Source of the DNA: Hexactinellida sp. DTS-2022
Lineage: Eukaryota > Porifera > Hexactinellida
Assembly: GCA_028753945.1 (NCBI GenBank)
Contig: JAPNXP010000004.1
Location: 682,001 to 746,000 of the forward strand
Direction: 5' to 3'
Length of the DNA stretch: 64,000 nt
Shown: one piece after another, positions 10,625-20,991 of the stretch
Position numbering within the stretch: the stretch's first letter is position 1
How the letters are laid out: the number at the start of each line of letters is the position of its first letter
Made by a program: the position numbers and the translations under genes
The notes under the pieces: model-generated
Seen by the model: only the letters and a program-made list of their open reading frames with translations
Told to the model about the DNA's origin: nothing
Databases searched by the model: none

Positions 10625-11854
10625 TCAAAAATATATTTGCAGCGAGCAATTATGATTATTAGACACAATTATTAACTTTAGATTTTTAGTTAGAGCTATT
10701 CCTTTTGGGAGATAGAACATTCCTATTTCACGTCCTGTTTTTCCAATGGTGTGTAGGTGCGTCCCTTCTTTCGAGAATACTTTAACTTCATTAGTCATGT
10801 AATCGCTGATAAGTAAATTCCGTCTTGTGTCTAAACAGAAAAAGTCAGCTGAATTTATGTGCTTTCCGATACCATGTGTAATTAGGGTGCGCATCTTCTC
10901 TCCTGTGTGAGAAAATACGATTATGCAGTCAGAGCCGAAAAAGAGTACGTATACCTCATCTGGTGTCAATTTAACATCGAGAGGGTATTTCATAGTTTGA
11001 TCAATTAAAGATCTTTTATAGTGTAAGGAGCCATCTAGGATCTGAATTCTATTGTTACCATAATCTGCTACAAATATATCTCCGTTGGTAGAGACGGTGA
11101 CTCCACGAGGGGTATTGAATTGTCCCAAATCAAATCCCTGACTCCCTATCTTTGCAATGAAATGCATTTCAGACTCAATTTTGAATTGAAATATGGCGTG
11201 TGCTCCTATATCCGTTATGTATAGGTTGTCTTGATGGATCGCTATACCGCGTGGTTGTATCATGTCCTGATGAGTGAAATTATTTATAAATTCTCCTGTA
11301 TCCGAAAAAATTGAGACTCTACAGATATGCTCCCCTTCAACGACATAAATAAGATTTGTATTTTCATCGATAGCGACACCTTTAGGATTCCAAATATCTC
11401 CAGGAGTTTGTCCTTTCTTCCCAACAGCTACAACTGGTCTCATTTGTTCGTATTGGGGTACTCCGAACACTTCCTCCTCAACTAACTCTCCCACACTCCC
11501 AATCACTTGCTCCAGGTCTCCATAATTACCTCGGAACACCACTCGTGTCTCGAGGTGAGGTACTCTCACCTCTTCTAGCTTTTGTTCTATTACTAATAAC
11601 AGTTGCTCCTGGGTCTCTCTCAGTTCATTCAGTTGGAGACGAGCCTCGGTTTCGGATTTCAGGCCGATCAGTTCTTCTTCTTTTCTCGCGCGGATTATTG
11701 GTCTAGCAGATATTTCGTTGTGTTTGTTGCGGTATGTAGTTAAGAGGGCAACTCGTCGCCGATTGAGACACAAAATAAAATTGTCAAATAGTTCGTTTAT
11801 TTCCAACTCGACAGAGTCTACAGGATGAATCGGTTCTGGGAATCGAAAGGCCAT
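10625..11854 (-). CDS. coiled-coil/NHL-repeat propeller protein
   Basis: An intact 409-residue single-exon protein. Residues about 15-130 are charged coiled coil (RARKEEELIGLKSETEARLQ). Residues about 145-409 form six NHL blades recognisable by P-x-G-[IV]-[AT]-[IV] starts: NPKGVAIDENTNLIYVVE, QPRGIAIHQDNLYITD, TPRGVTVSTNGDIFVADYG, YPLDVKLTPDEVYVL, a degenerate fifth (FCLDTRRNLLISDY) and LPKGIALTKNLKLIIVS. There is no RING or B-box, so it resembles the C-terminal half of TRIM-NHL proteins without the ligase part. The partner (protein or RNA) is unknown. A TATAAATA box about 70 bp upstream supports this start. A dead paralogue lies at 5469-6827. Confidence 0.88.
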   Translation of the reverse strand: MAFRFPEPIHPVDSVELEINELFDNFILCLNRRRVALLTTYRNKHNEISARPIIRARKEEELIGLKSETEARLQLNELRETQEQLLLVIEQKLEEVRVPHLETRVVFRGNYGDLEQVIGSVGELVEEEVFGVPQYEQMRPVVAVGKKGQTPGDIWNPKGVAIDENTNLIYVVEGEHICRVSIFSDTGEFINNFTHQDMIQPRGIAIHQDNLYITDIGAHAIFQFKIESEMHFIAKIGSQGFDLGQFNTPRGVTVSTNGDIFVADYGNNRIQILDGSLHYKRSLIDQTMKYPLDVKLTPDEVYVLFFGSDCIIVFSHTGEKMRTLITHGIGKHINSADFFCLDTRRNLLISDYMTNEVKVFSKEGTHLHTIGKTGREIGMFYLPKGIALTKNLKLIIVSNNHNCSLQIYF

Positions 11855-11921
11855 CTTGAATTTATTTTAGCTAATTTGTTGATGCAGAAAAAAATATTGT
11901 ATGTACAGGGAACGTTTCTCT

Positions 11922-11929
11922 TATTTATA
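11922..11929 (-). promoter_or_regulatory. TATA box of the NHL-repeat gene
   Basis: TATAAATA on the minus strand, 68-75 bp upstream of the ATG at 11854. The spacing fits a 5' UTR of roughly 40 nt. The same box lies upstream of the DOMON gene A. Confidence 0.5.
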
Positions 11930-12247
11930 GCAAGCTAGGTAGTTGAACAGAGTGGAATGTAACATAAGTTGGATTGATGCCTCTTCTGATGCACATGGTT
12001 ACCCATCCAATCAGTATTGTAGTGAAAGGAAATACTTTAATTAATTTGTGAATAAATTAAAGTAATCTTCAGGATATCAGATAGCTGAAATGGAATGTGG
12101 CACAATCCTATCTATAACATACTTAAAGGGAAATATTCAGACACTTGAAAACATCTAGTATAGCACTGTCACTTGATATGCAATCAGTTAGTTTTTGAAA
12201 CTGATATTATTCCTATAGTAAACATAGGTGTTCCACACATCACAATT

Positions 12248-12462
12248 CAGGCCTTCATCTAGCCCTAAGAGCTCCGCTCACCCTAGGTAATGTTTACTCT
12301 ACAATCGCTCACCCAAATTTACCAAAAATTTTACATTTACCAAAAAAAGACCAAAATTAGTATTAAAAATACTCTGGATGCTAATTGCGTAGCCAAATTA
12401 ATTCAAATTTAACGCACCCTTCCAGCATTTTCCTTAAAATCCCGCACCCAGATGAAGGCCTG
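12248..12462. mobile_element. hAT-like MITE, CAGGCCTTCATC ends
   Basis: Inverted ends CAGGCCTTCATCTAG and CAGATGAAGGCCTG. It is related to 21656-21838 and 46603-46814 (CAGGCTTTCATCCAGG). The flanking 8 bp no longer match, so it is an older copy. Confidence 0.6.
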
Positions 12463-12770
12463 CACATGTATGGAGTGAACTCTCATCTAAGATTTTGAAA
12501 CTGGGTTAAGCTCCCTAGAAAAAAATCAAACAATTCTTCAGTTATAATTATTGCTCTCCAAAACATTGCATGTTAAGTCAGCTATTTATTAGCTTTTGCA
12601 GGAATTAGTGGAGGGGACCACAGTATCCAACTTAGACTGTCAGTAGACACCACTATTTTGCTTTAGTACTTTCCAAATATAAATTCGAATTTTCCATTTG
12701 GGTGCACAGACCAATTAAGATATTATTCAGGTTTCGATGATGTCATCCAAGGAACAAGGAATTGAATATA

Positions 12771-13224
12771 CAGTAGAACTCGGTTAAGAAGTATACCACC
12801 CTGGGAGACAAGAAAAAATTACGTACTAACCGAGGTACGTTTATCAGTATGCATAATCCACAAGTCGAAATACTAACTTGTTCAATGATATGAATACAAT
12901 GTGTAGTGTATACAAGTAAATAACATACTTAACGAAATAATTAAAGTATTTTAGTTGTCACCTTACTCACTTAAACCAAATAATAACTGACTTCTGCTGA
13001 TACTTTTCTAGAATACGTAGGTACTAACCGAATTAAAATACATACATTTTTATTTACGTACTTGAGAATAGGAATTGGTACGTATTTTCCGAGGCACGTC
13101 TGATCCGAGTACGTATTAACCGAATCATTTATAATGGATCAGATAGGAGGAAAAATCGGTTATTAGCGAACAGTACGTTAAGACTTATTAATTAAGCCGA
13201 GTACGTACTAAGCGAGTTCCACTT
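12771..13224. mobile_element. MITE, GTACGTACTAACCGA motif family
   Basis: TA-flanked, with ends CAGTAGAACTCGGTTAAG and CTAAGCGAGTTCCACTT. The interior has many variants of TACGTACTAACCGAG in both orientations. Confidence 0.7.
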
Positions 13225-13235
13225 TATCAAAAACA

Positions 13236-13560
13236 CAATTGTTATGGTTTGTTTGTGTATGTGTTTTTCCAGAATTTATAGGAAAGACCATATGCTCTAG
13301 AGATCGGTAAATTTGCATGCAGGGGTAATTTACACGCTGACAACGATATTTGGTTTTCTAAACGTAATACTTGTAACAGGATTATGACGTAATAAAGCAC
13401 ATTTGAGATTAACTCTCATCTTTTATCCGATTCGCCCACAAATTTAGACGACAAGAGAACATAAAATGAGGGATTCGTTTAACGATTTATAGGTTTTTGG
13501 CATATCGTAGAAACTAATTGGGATTCAGCTCCCACAATTCTTATTTGGTAGACACAAAAT
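13236..13560 (+). repeat. dispersed repeat, partner of 39911-40290
   Basis: Shares a GT-rich start followed by TTTACACGCTGACAACGAT, GGATTATGACGT, TTTTATCCGATTCGCCCACAA and GTAGAAACTAATTGGGATT blocks with 39911-40290 in the same order. It may be a Helitron-like family with a microsatellite head, but the ends are unclear. Confidence 0.55.
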
Positions 13561-13798
13561 TTTGATGCATAATAAAAAATTGTATTGCAATAATCTGTGA
13601 CAGGCATTAATAGAATGTGACTTTCTTCTACTGCTGCCTTACTGACAAATTGAGGTTTTGTGATTTAATCTTCACCTACATTATTTCCGAAATTGCATAC
13701 TTTAATTAATCCAGTATGACTTCCATCAGTTTACTTCTATTGATGATCTATTATTAGCTTACTTCAATCAAAGTATGGAATACATACATTTCGTGACC

Positions 13799-14096
13799 CA
13801 TACCTGCCAACCTATTTGAGTACAGGGGTCCAATTTCAACTTATACATTGGCCAAAATCCCTGGACACCCTAAAGTTTTACTCGCTCGCTTCGCTCGCTC
13901 GTTGAGGGAATCCATGTACACTTGAATAGAAACTGTTAATTTACACAAACAAAATACTACATTTTGAGGGTGTAGACATTTTTTGGTATTATTAAACGCA
14001 CAATCAGTAATTTTGTCCCAACCAAAAAATCCTGTATAGATTTAATAACTCCAGAACAGCCAAAATGGTTAAAATCCTTGTCGATTGATAGGTATG
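13799..14096. mobile_element. DNA transposon, CATACCTGCCAACC ends, 6-bp TSD
   Basis: Begins CATACCTGCCAACC and ends GATAGGTATG, flanked by perfect 6-bp duplications gtgacc (13793-13798, 14097-14102). It is the same family as 21574-22095. It includes a CTCGCTCGCTTCGCTCGCTC stretch. Confidence 0.8.
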
Positions 14097-14825
14097 GTGA
14101 CCGTACAATTCGTGACCATATATTTCAAGGTACGTACAATTCGATACCAGAATGCGTCTACGTATAGATTTACCCATAATTTACTATTTCATCTTTATTA
14201 CATCACAATGTTGTGTGTTTGTCTTTTGTTAAATAAGGACACCAATTAAAAATATATTCATATAGAACAAAATAAATGGATACACATTAAATTAATACAT
14301 TACCCACTTTGCTATATTTCTATATTATCTACATCTTGAATAAAATGAAATTTCTTCAGTAGGGCCTTACCCCAATCATAATTACGCACAATAATTAATA
14401 CATCCACAGCATCAAAACTGACTTATGCAAACTAAAGCCTCCTTAATACTTATAGTTCTAGAATAGAGTATTAAGTATATATTACAAATACCAGAGCATC
14501 TGAATCTAATTAATAAAATTTCATTAATAAGATCTGTATTTATAAACCTGCGAATTTCTCTTAGGGAACATTTTGAACTCATGGTTAAATTGATAAATAT
14601 CCTGATCAAAACAAAGCGTCCCAAAGGAAAGTTCTACCAAGGGGATTTACTTCAAATAATTTTCGTCACGAATTGTATGTATCCCATAAGTTTGCCTAAT
14701 ATTAACCAATTTAATATACAGAAACTTAGTAAATAACATTAATTAATTAGATGACATATCTTTGCTCCCAAATAGAAACATACTACGTGTAATTGACAAG
14801 TCACAGGTTTATCTTATTTATGAAT

Positions 14826-14973
14826 CAAATTATGAGTGATTTTTTGAGGTGGATAAAGCAGCGAAGCGGCCGTTAATTGTGTTGTGTAATGTCTGACACG
14901 AACGAACAAAGGTCGCAGAGCGACCTTTGTGAGAGAATGATCCGTTGCGAAGCGCCCGAGACCGAAGGGCTCA
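14826..14973 (+). mobile_element. Helitron 3' end cassette
   Basis: Plus-strand hairpin series GCAGCGAAGCGGC, AAAGGTCGCAGAGCGACCTTT-like arms and GATCCGTTGCGAAGCGC, ending CGAAGGGCTCA^T. It matches the 3' end of the Helitron family (see 42770-42894). The 5' part is not recognisable here. Confidence 0.55.
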
Positions 14974-15275
14974 TGAATTATATTAAGTCAAATAATTATG
15001 ATGTTCTAAGATCAGCAAATTGAAATTCGTTAAACATTTAGATGAATATTCAGTAGAAAACCTACGAATACAAGTATTGTGACGAGTATCACCTAGAGCC
15101 TTCAGGAGTAGTGTCCTTTGGAAAGGCACTAGGTGGAAGTAGGGAACACTACATGAGTAGTCTGTAGATAGTCCGGCAGTACGACTGGTAACCATAGTCT
15201 AGGACTATGGATACATGGGAAGTATGGTACTCGCAGGAGCCACGGGCTGGAGCGAGAGGTGCGGCAGTACGCATG

Positions 15276-15325
15276 GTGGTCGAGGGTTACCCTCCTGATG
15301 AGTCTCTGCAATGGGACGAAACCAC
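15276..15325 (+). ncRNA. hammerhead ribozyme, intact core
   Basis: Stem III GTGGT/ACCAC; cleavage site GGTC^G after 15281; stem I GAGGG-TTA-CCCTC; core CTGATGA (15295-15301); stem II GTCTC-TGCAAT-GGGAC; then GAAAC. Every invariant hammerhead base is present (C3-A9, G12-A14, C17), and stem I is closed by a 3-nt loop with stem III open (type III arrangement). Self-cleavage is expected for the family but not shown here. Confidence 0.88.
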
Positions 15326-15566
15326 ACACTTAACATCCCTATGGGATGGGGTCAGCTAGAGCGTCTAGTCTTCATACTAGTACGTGGCCTCATCTCATGA
15401 CATAATATCTCCTCCCTATTAATAGGGAAGAGATATTATGTCATGGTCGGCTATGCCGACTAGACTCGCGAGCTTAGGGCTCTGAGGTCATGTCATGAGA
15501 TGAGGCCAAGCATTAGTATGAAGACTAGGCGCTCTTGTTGGCCCCAACTCATGGGGATGTCATATC

Positions 15567-15618
15567 AGTGGTTTCGTCCTATCTCAAGGACTCATCAGGA
15601 GGGTAACCCTCGACCACT
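15567..15618 (-). ncRNA. hammerhead ribozyme, intact core (inverted partner)
   Basis: On the minus strand: stem III AGTGGT/ACCACT (6 bp), cleavage C at 15612, stem I GAGGG-TTA-CCCTC, core CTGATGA, stem II GTCCT-TGAGAT-AGGAC, GAAAC. Compared with 15276-15325 the stem II pairs changed on both sides (C-G to U-A), which is covariation. It lies in the opposite arm of the same inverted-repeat element. Confidence 0.9.
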
Positions 15619-15762
15619 CTTATTGCGCCTCGCGCCAACCTAGTGTCGCTACTAGGTTACCAGCCGTACTGCCGGACTTATGCTAGCAGAGTTACTCATG
15701 CAGCATCCCGTACTTCCACCTACTGCCTTTCCCAAGGACAGTACTCCTGAGGATCCGTCACA

Positions 15763-16763
15763 TCACCATGGGATGAATTAACGGAGATCTACATTAAATT
15801 ATCTACAATTATTTATGAATCTTCGACAAACGGTATATCCAAATGAGTGGATTTGTTTTATAGTCTCTCAAACATGCTCCTCAAATTCAAAAATTTTTGT
15901 CGACACTGATCACATCAATCCAACTCAATTCAACTCTTTACTACAGGAAAGGAGGATTTGTTCAATAGTTTATTAGGATTGGACCAAGATCCTATAACAT
16001 TCTTTCCCTATAGATATAATTGGGGAAATTGGGATGAAGTTTAATTAATACTAAAAAAAATTATTCGGATAGATTTCATGGATGAGGCATGTGTTAAATC
16101 TAATTAACTGGTGGATTTACTGTTAAATTAATTTATTTATAATTCCACTGTGTTGCATATTTTTATATAATTTTTATTCTAATCGAGTTAAATTTGTAAA
16201 AGTTATTATTAATTGCAATAAGTATTTGTAAACAAAATATAAATAAAGCTCTCAACTCACAGAAGCTGATTGAGTAAATTCATCATAAAGCAATTTACTA
16301 TACTCCAAGATTGAGTCCAAGATTGAGAATTAGGATTCAGGATCGAGGTTTCGAAACAAATCCTGGCCCTAAGCCCTAGTTGTATCCCGTCTATTCAGAA
16401 AAGTGTGGGAGAGGCACTCCCACAACATAACACCACTGGATGCGTTGCCTTTCACGCGCACGCAATAAACTTGAGATGGTTGATTGTTGGAAGTGTTACG
16501 TTGTCAGTCGACACTGGGGACATGCTATGGGCCATGGCGGACAAGTTTCAATGATGTGGGCTCACCATGATAGTAATTATCCCGAATAGGCTATAGCAGC
16601 GGTTCGATGTACTTTGCCTTTGAGTGCTTTCGACTGAATAATAATAAGAATTAGTGGAAGAGTGCAAGAGATAGAATATAGTATTGACTATTGAGTGATC
16701 CGATGAAGTGGTTACAGGTACATAGTTCGATAGTAGAATTTCTCGTGCCGTCAATTCAGGCAT
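15763..16763. other. intergenic, nothing recognised
   Basis: AT-rich sequence with no coding pattern, tRNA or paired transposon ends that I could identify. Confidence 0.4.
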
Positions 16764-17055
16764 GGGCCAAGCCCCAAAGGGCTTAAGTCCGGACTTGGAC
16801 TTAAGCCCTTTTAGTTTATAGATGAGCTTCAAGCCCTTTTTCAAGCTCTTTTCAAGGCATTTATTCAATAAAATACGATATGGATTTCTAAATAATTAGA
16901 GTAAAATACTTAAGTCCGGACTTAAGCCCTTTATTAAGGGCTTGAGCTTGGACTTAAGCCCTTTTTCAAAAAGGGCTAAGTGAAAAGGCTTGGGCTTAAG
17001 CCCTTCTGATTAGGGATGGGCTTGGACTTAAACCCTTTTGAAAGGGCTTGACCCC
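16764..17055. mobile_element. MITE built of AAGGGCTTAAGTCC motifs
   Basis: Ends GGGCCAAGCCCCAAAGGG and CCCTTTTGAAAGGGCTTGACCCC form an imperfect inverted pair. The interior repeats AAGGGCTTAAGTCC/GGACTTAAGCCCTT many times in both orientations. The short open frame across it is a by-product. Confidence 0.6.
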
Positions 17056-18170
17056 ATGTCTGGCCGTCATATTCCTAAAATTGTCCTAACGTTGGTACAT
17101 AGGATAGAATAAAAGTGGTTGTAAACGAAGGGGGAAAAGCCAGCTAGTTTATAATGCAATGTCTGTTGTTGATGACGAATTGTATAATGTTGGTCGATGT
17201 CAGATATTCATACTTGTTTGCTTAGTGGTAGAATGTGTCCAATTTCATTAGCAGTATAGATGGTTTGAAAATGCCCAGATAACCTCTCACAGATTGCATC
17301 ACTTGATTCACAGGACTTACATTTAGTTGGAATGGGTTTGAGAATTATAGAAGACTCCAGATTAGTGAATACCCTGCCAATTATTCCCAATATACTCGTG
17401 GTATTAAAAATGTTGGTGAAGTGGTGGCATTGAAGTTGGCAATGTATCTGCCATTGCATAGTTCTATTCTTATGAATTGAATGATGTTGCCTTCTGACCG
17501 AAAAAATTGTATGATTGCATCAAACATGTTGAAACATGTTGAATTTCCAGCCCGAGTTGTTTGGCAATATAATCTCGCAGTTCTTCGAATTTATTACTAG
17601 CAAACAGATGGTAGAATTTGGTACAGTTGGTGAGGTTCCGATTAATTTCAGTATTTCGAAGATGTTTGCTTTCTTAGAACTTAGGATGGCTAGGATCTTT
17701 ACTACAGAGCAAGAATTGGATCGGATGGTGTCGTTGTGCTCTCTCCCACACAGAGGGTGTTGTTGCATAGGTAATGATGCAATTTGTGTGTTGGTATTCA
17801 GATGATTATATGGTGATGGATTGGCCTCAGTGATAATCATCTCTTCTACTTGATGCTTAGGTGATTTATTAACTGAATCACAACAGGTAACAGATCTCCG
17901 AGTGGCTAATCATAGTCTTTTGATTTTGTATTGGCTTTTACGAAATTCGTTGTAACAATTAATCTCCATTTTACGTAGACTCCTATGGACCGGAGTGCGT
18001 AGGCGCTCTGGTTCATTACAGTATCACTGACTCATTTATGTTTCGTAAGAAAAAGAACATAATTAAGCAAAATACATGTTAAATCTGATAAGGAATTTCT
18101 GGAATTTCTATACTATTAGAATTACAATAGCAAGTTGAATAGTTAAATACAATTTCGGTCGTATGTATTA
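17056..18170. other. unassigned region
   Basis: Modest open frames exist on both strands (for example 17208-17459 and 17520-17840, minus), but none resembles a family I recognise. Opposite-strand frames overlap at 17536-17805. It could be an old transposon or pseudogene. Confidence 0.3.
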
Positions 18171-18362
18171 TTATGTACCTTTTTGCTTGTTCTTGATGCT
18201 TTGTCTGTCATTTTTCTTGTCCATCTTACGAGTTGCAGCTATTGTTTCTACCCATTCGTTATCGGTATTTGGTAGTTCGTAAGGATTTGTAATTTCATTA
18301 ATGTCCATTTGACTTAAATTCGGCCCATACGCCACTTCATCCTCACATGAATACAGGGGACT
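18171..18362 (-). other. open frame of about 60 codons, possible exon
   Basis: The minus strand reads open for about 60 codons to a TAA at 18171-18173, with a hydrophilic sequence (CEDEVAYGPNLSQMDINEI ... KMDKKNDRQSIKNKQKGT). Its composition looks coding, but there is only an internal Met and the upstream side is closed by a stop, so it would need a splice acceptor near 18360. It lies downstream of the MATE gene on the same strand. I do not recognise it. Confidence 0.3.
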
Positions 18363-18548
18363 ACTTTATTGTTAGGACACTAAGCCTAACAACAGCAATA
18401 TTTCTATTTAGGAGACGAATATTCCAGGGAATATGAGAACATCGGGCCAGTTGACACATATTTCACAGATATGTTCGGTTATAACTCCACTAATAACTGG
18501 GACGGCTTTCTCAGGAAAATGAAGGAGAACTGATTATTGTTATTATTG

Positions 18549-18554
18549 TTTATT
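18549..18554 (-). promoter_or_regulatory. polyadenylation signal of the MATE gene
   Basis: AATAAA on the minus strand, 23-28 nt downstream of the MATE stop codon. Confidence 0.55.
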
Positions 18555-18576
18555 TATGTTAATGGGAATAGTATAA

Positions 18577-20211
18577 TTAATACAGGATAGCTAGAGTAAA
18601 CAAAACAACACCAAATACGAGACACAATAAATATCTTATTACCAATACAACTGCTTTACAGCATTTCTTGTTATTGTTGTTGGTGTTGTTGTTATTGTTG
18701 TTGTTGTTGTTGTTTTCATCATTATCAATTGCTTTGTAACTAGACAGGTGATTGTAATTGGAACCAGCACGGTTTATAGTTCTAATTTCATTGTGTACAA
18801 TAATCTGACTTGTCCCACTTCCAACACCCAAATTCTTAATAATATTATTACCTAGTCTCTCCCAATTGGAACAGTATATAACAAACAGATTTATAACAGC
18901 TGAAACGCCCATGCCTATTCCCATCATAAGGTAACAGGCAGCTGCTCTCCATTCAAAGTAGTAACCCGCGAAACATTCCAATGTACCACCAAACAGGATA
19001 ATCGACACAAAGTTTATTACCGTGTTTATGTTCTGTTGTCCACATCCGTTCATGACACCTCTAATGGTGTAACAAATGTCACCAACCAATACGATACCAA
19101 GCACAGTAAATGCTAGAGGCAGTCGAGAAGTTAGTTCGATTTCCGATGTGAACAAGTGGCCAATCCAAGGCGACACAATTAAGATCACCAGTCCTACGGT
19201 TAGAAACAGGAGAGTGCTTACAACGAGACTAAAACTGGCCGCTCGTTTCGACATGGCAGGCTCGCCCTCCCCTAGAAGGTTCCCAATTCGCACCGTCACA
19301 GCAGTACTAAGACCAAGGGTAAGGGTGGCTAATAAGAACCAGAAGACATTCAAGATTGTATACACGGCCAATTGAATTGTGTCCCTAGCCAGAGAGCCTA
19401 TTATTAGAATGGGAATAATCCGACGCTCAATTGTGTCGACTAGGAACTGAATCATGCCAGCAATGCCATACTTAAAGAAGTGGATCCAACCATCTAACAC
19501 CTCTAAAGTCCAAAAGCTAGGTAGTTTCTTATGAACATCTGTAAACCGAATGTAACTATAGAACTGGAGAGCCACGAAATTAACACTAATGACATACGCC
19601 ATTGCGATGCCAAGAGCTTCCAATTCATACACGAATATAAACACATATTGGAGAGCTAGATTGAGAGAAGTTGATAGGATAAAGAACAGAGTTGTTACTG
19701 ACACTCTACTTTGTGCCTGTAGGTACCCATAAGCCAGGCGATAGTACATATTCGCTGGATATCCGAACGCAACTATTTTAGTGTATTGGCCTGCATACCT
19801 AGCCTCCACTGGGTCGTCGAGGAGATACAAGGAGAGAGCATCGACCTTAATCCAGAAAGCCCAGATTGGAAAACAAGTTAAACTCGCTAGGACGAACGCG
19901 CGGTAAAAATAAATACTCGCTTTATGATAGTTTTTGGCGCCAAAGGCCTGGGAACAAAGCGCGGTCATACCAGCTGTTAGTCCCTGGAGAAGAATAAGGG
20001 AGGTGATTACGTATATCGACTGTCCGACAAAGAGTCCGTTTAAGAGCTGCTTTATATTCGTAGCAGAGGTGTGACCAACCAGAACTGTACTTATTTGTAT
20101 TTGTAGAGCGTCACTGAAGAAACCAATGGCAGTAGGCCAACCAATCATATTCAGGAATTTAAATTCGCTCCAAATCCATTTATATTTGGTAGAGAGAGAC
20201 ATGGTTGGCAA
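18577..20211 (-). CDS. MATE-family (SLC47-like) multidrug/toxin extruder
   Basis: A 544-residue single-exon membrane protein with about 12 hydrophobic segments plus an extra C-terminal one (CCKAVVLVIRYLLCLVFGVV). In animals, MATE transporters exchange organic cations for protons at the plasma membrane. Diagnostic features are ALCSQAFGAKNYHKA (family CGQAFGA motif, residues about 84-98), the second-half counterpart VTVRIGNLLGEGEPAMSKRA, and RGVMNGCGQQNINTVINF (family G-x-GQQ motif, residues about 388-405). An asparagine-rich run (about 490-510, from AAC/AAT microsatellite) sits in the cytosolic linker before the last segment. The start is the only Met before the first helix. The exact substrate cannot be told. 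Confidence 0.9.
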   Translation of the reverse strand: MPTMSLSTKYKWIWSEFKFLNMIGWPTAIGFFSDALQIQISTVLVGHTSATNIKQLLNGLFVGQSIYVITSLILLQGLTAGMTALCSQAFGAKNYHKASIYFYRAFVLASLTCFPIWAFWIKVDALSLYLLDDPVEARYAGQYTKIVAFGYPANMYYRLAYGYLQAQSRVSVTTLFFILSTSLNLALQYVFIFVYELEALGIAMAYVISVNFVALQFYSYIRFTDVHKKLPSFWTLEVLDGWIHFFKYGIAGMIQFLVDTIERRIIPILIIGSLARDTIQLAVYTILNVFWFLLATLTLGLSTAVTVRIGNLLGEGEPAMSKRAASFSLVVSTLLFLTVGLVILIVSPWIGHLFTSEIELTSRLPLAFTVLGIVLVGDICYTIRGVMNGCGQQNINTVINFVSIILFGGTLECFAGYYFEWRAAACYLMMGIGMGVSAVINLFVIYCSNWERLGNNIIKNLGVGSGTSQIIVHNEIRTINRAGSNYNHLSSYKAIDNDENNNNNNNNNNTNNNNKKCCKAVVLVIRYLLCLVFGVVLFTLAILY

Positions 20212-20991
20212 TATGGAACTTACTATAAGTTTATAAAGTAAACCATTGATATATGTAAATTATATATATGTACTTCCAAAATAAAGAGAAGTAGTGTGTT
20301 ATCGTTGCAGAAAACCTGGAGTTTATTACAATATTATTTATCAATTGTATCAAATAATTATAAAGAGCATGGGACCTGTATAATCACTTAAAAGAGACGT
20401 GTTAAACTATTGTAGTAGATCAGGGATACCATAAATTTGGTAAGTAGTTATTTTGCTTGACTATGATTTTAAATAGTTTAGTCATAGGTTTTTTCACCTT
20501 TTGAGAAGGGAATATTTTCTTAGAAATTTATACTTGTTTCTTGATGTAGCTCCTACCAGTTCCTTAATATTCTGAACAACAAACAAACACAACAACTTTT
20601 AGTCCAATAAATAAATAAAGTTACGGATATAGTTCCACTTAGAACTTAATATGCCTATATTATGATATACTAGAGCCTATTCATCCTGTTAGGAATAATG
20701 GGTAACATGGCTATGTGAAGTCAAATAGGCACTAATTTCATAACTACATACAGGTGCTCTCGTTATAAGAACCGTAATTACTTAGTTCCGGTTGTAACGG
20801 ACATGATCCAATCCTCTTAAAAATGTTATATTTATTGTCGCCTGTTGATAAAATTTCGGATAAGGGAACATATTTAGATGGTCACTTGGTGTCCCTAGTG
20901 AGTAGTGATGAGATAATCGGTATTATTAAATAAAATGTACTATATCATCAGGAAACACATAGGAAACGCGCTTAGTTCCAACAATAATCCA
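20212..20991. other. intergenic upstream of the MATE gene
   Basis: No gene. About 20745-20880 shows CTCGTTATAAGAAC and CCGGTTGTAACGGAC motifs typical of the reiterated-motif MITEs, without a clear second end. Confidence 0.4.

Larger units (their letters stand above)
15078..15762. mobile_element. inverted-repeat element with two hammerhead ribozymes
   Basis: Two arms of about 320 bp point toward each other (left about 15078-15415, plus sense; right about 15440-15762, minus sense). They align block by block (GTGACG start, GGAAAGGCA.TAGGTGGAAGTA, CCGGCAGTACG.CTGGTAAC, ribozyme, CTAGTCTTCATACTA, CCTCATCTCATGACAT). The arms differ at many positions, so they are two separate family members joined tail to tail. 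The junction is a further palindrome (15396-15445, CATGACATAATATCTC). There is no open reading frame. The arrangement recalls non-autonomous ribozyme retroelements (retrozymes, Penelope-like), but no reverse transcriptase is present. Confidence 0.75.

Noticed and set aside
16548-16868. 106-codon minus-strand open frame with KGLKSKSGLKP words
   Set aside because: The start is translated from the AAGGGCTTAAGTCC repeat element and the rest resembles no known protein.
17208-17840. Two minus-strand open frames that might be a gene
   Set aside because: No recognisable motif, overlapping open frames on the opposite strand, and no signals tying them together.
20230-20235. TATAAA upstream of the MATE gene
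   Set aside because: It is only about 20 bp before the ATG, too close for a usual TATA box.
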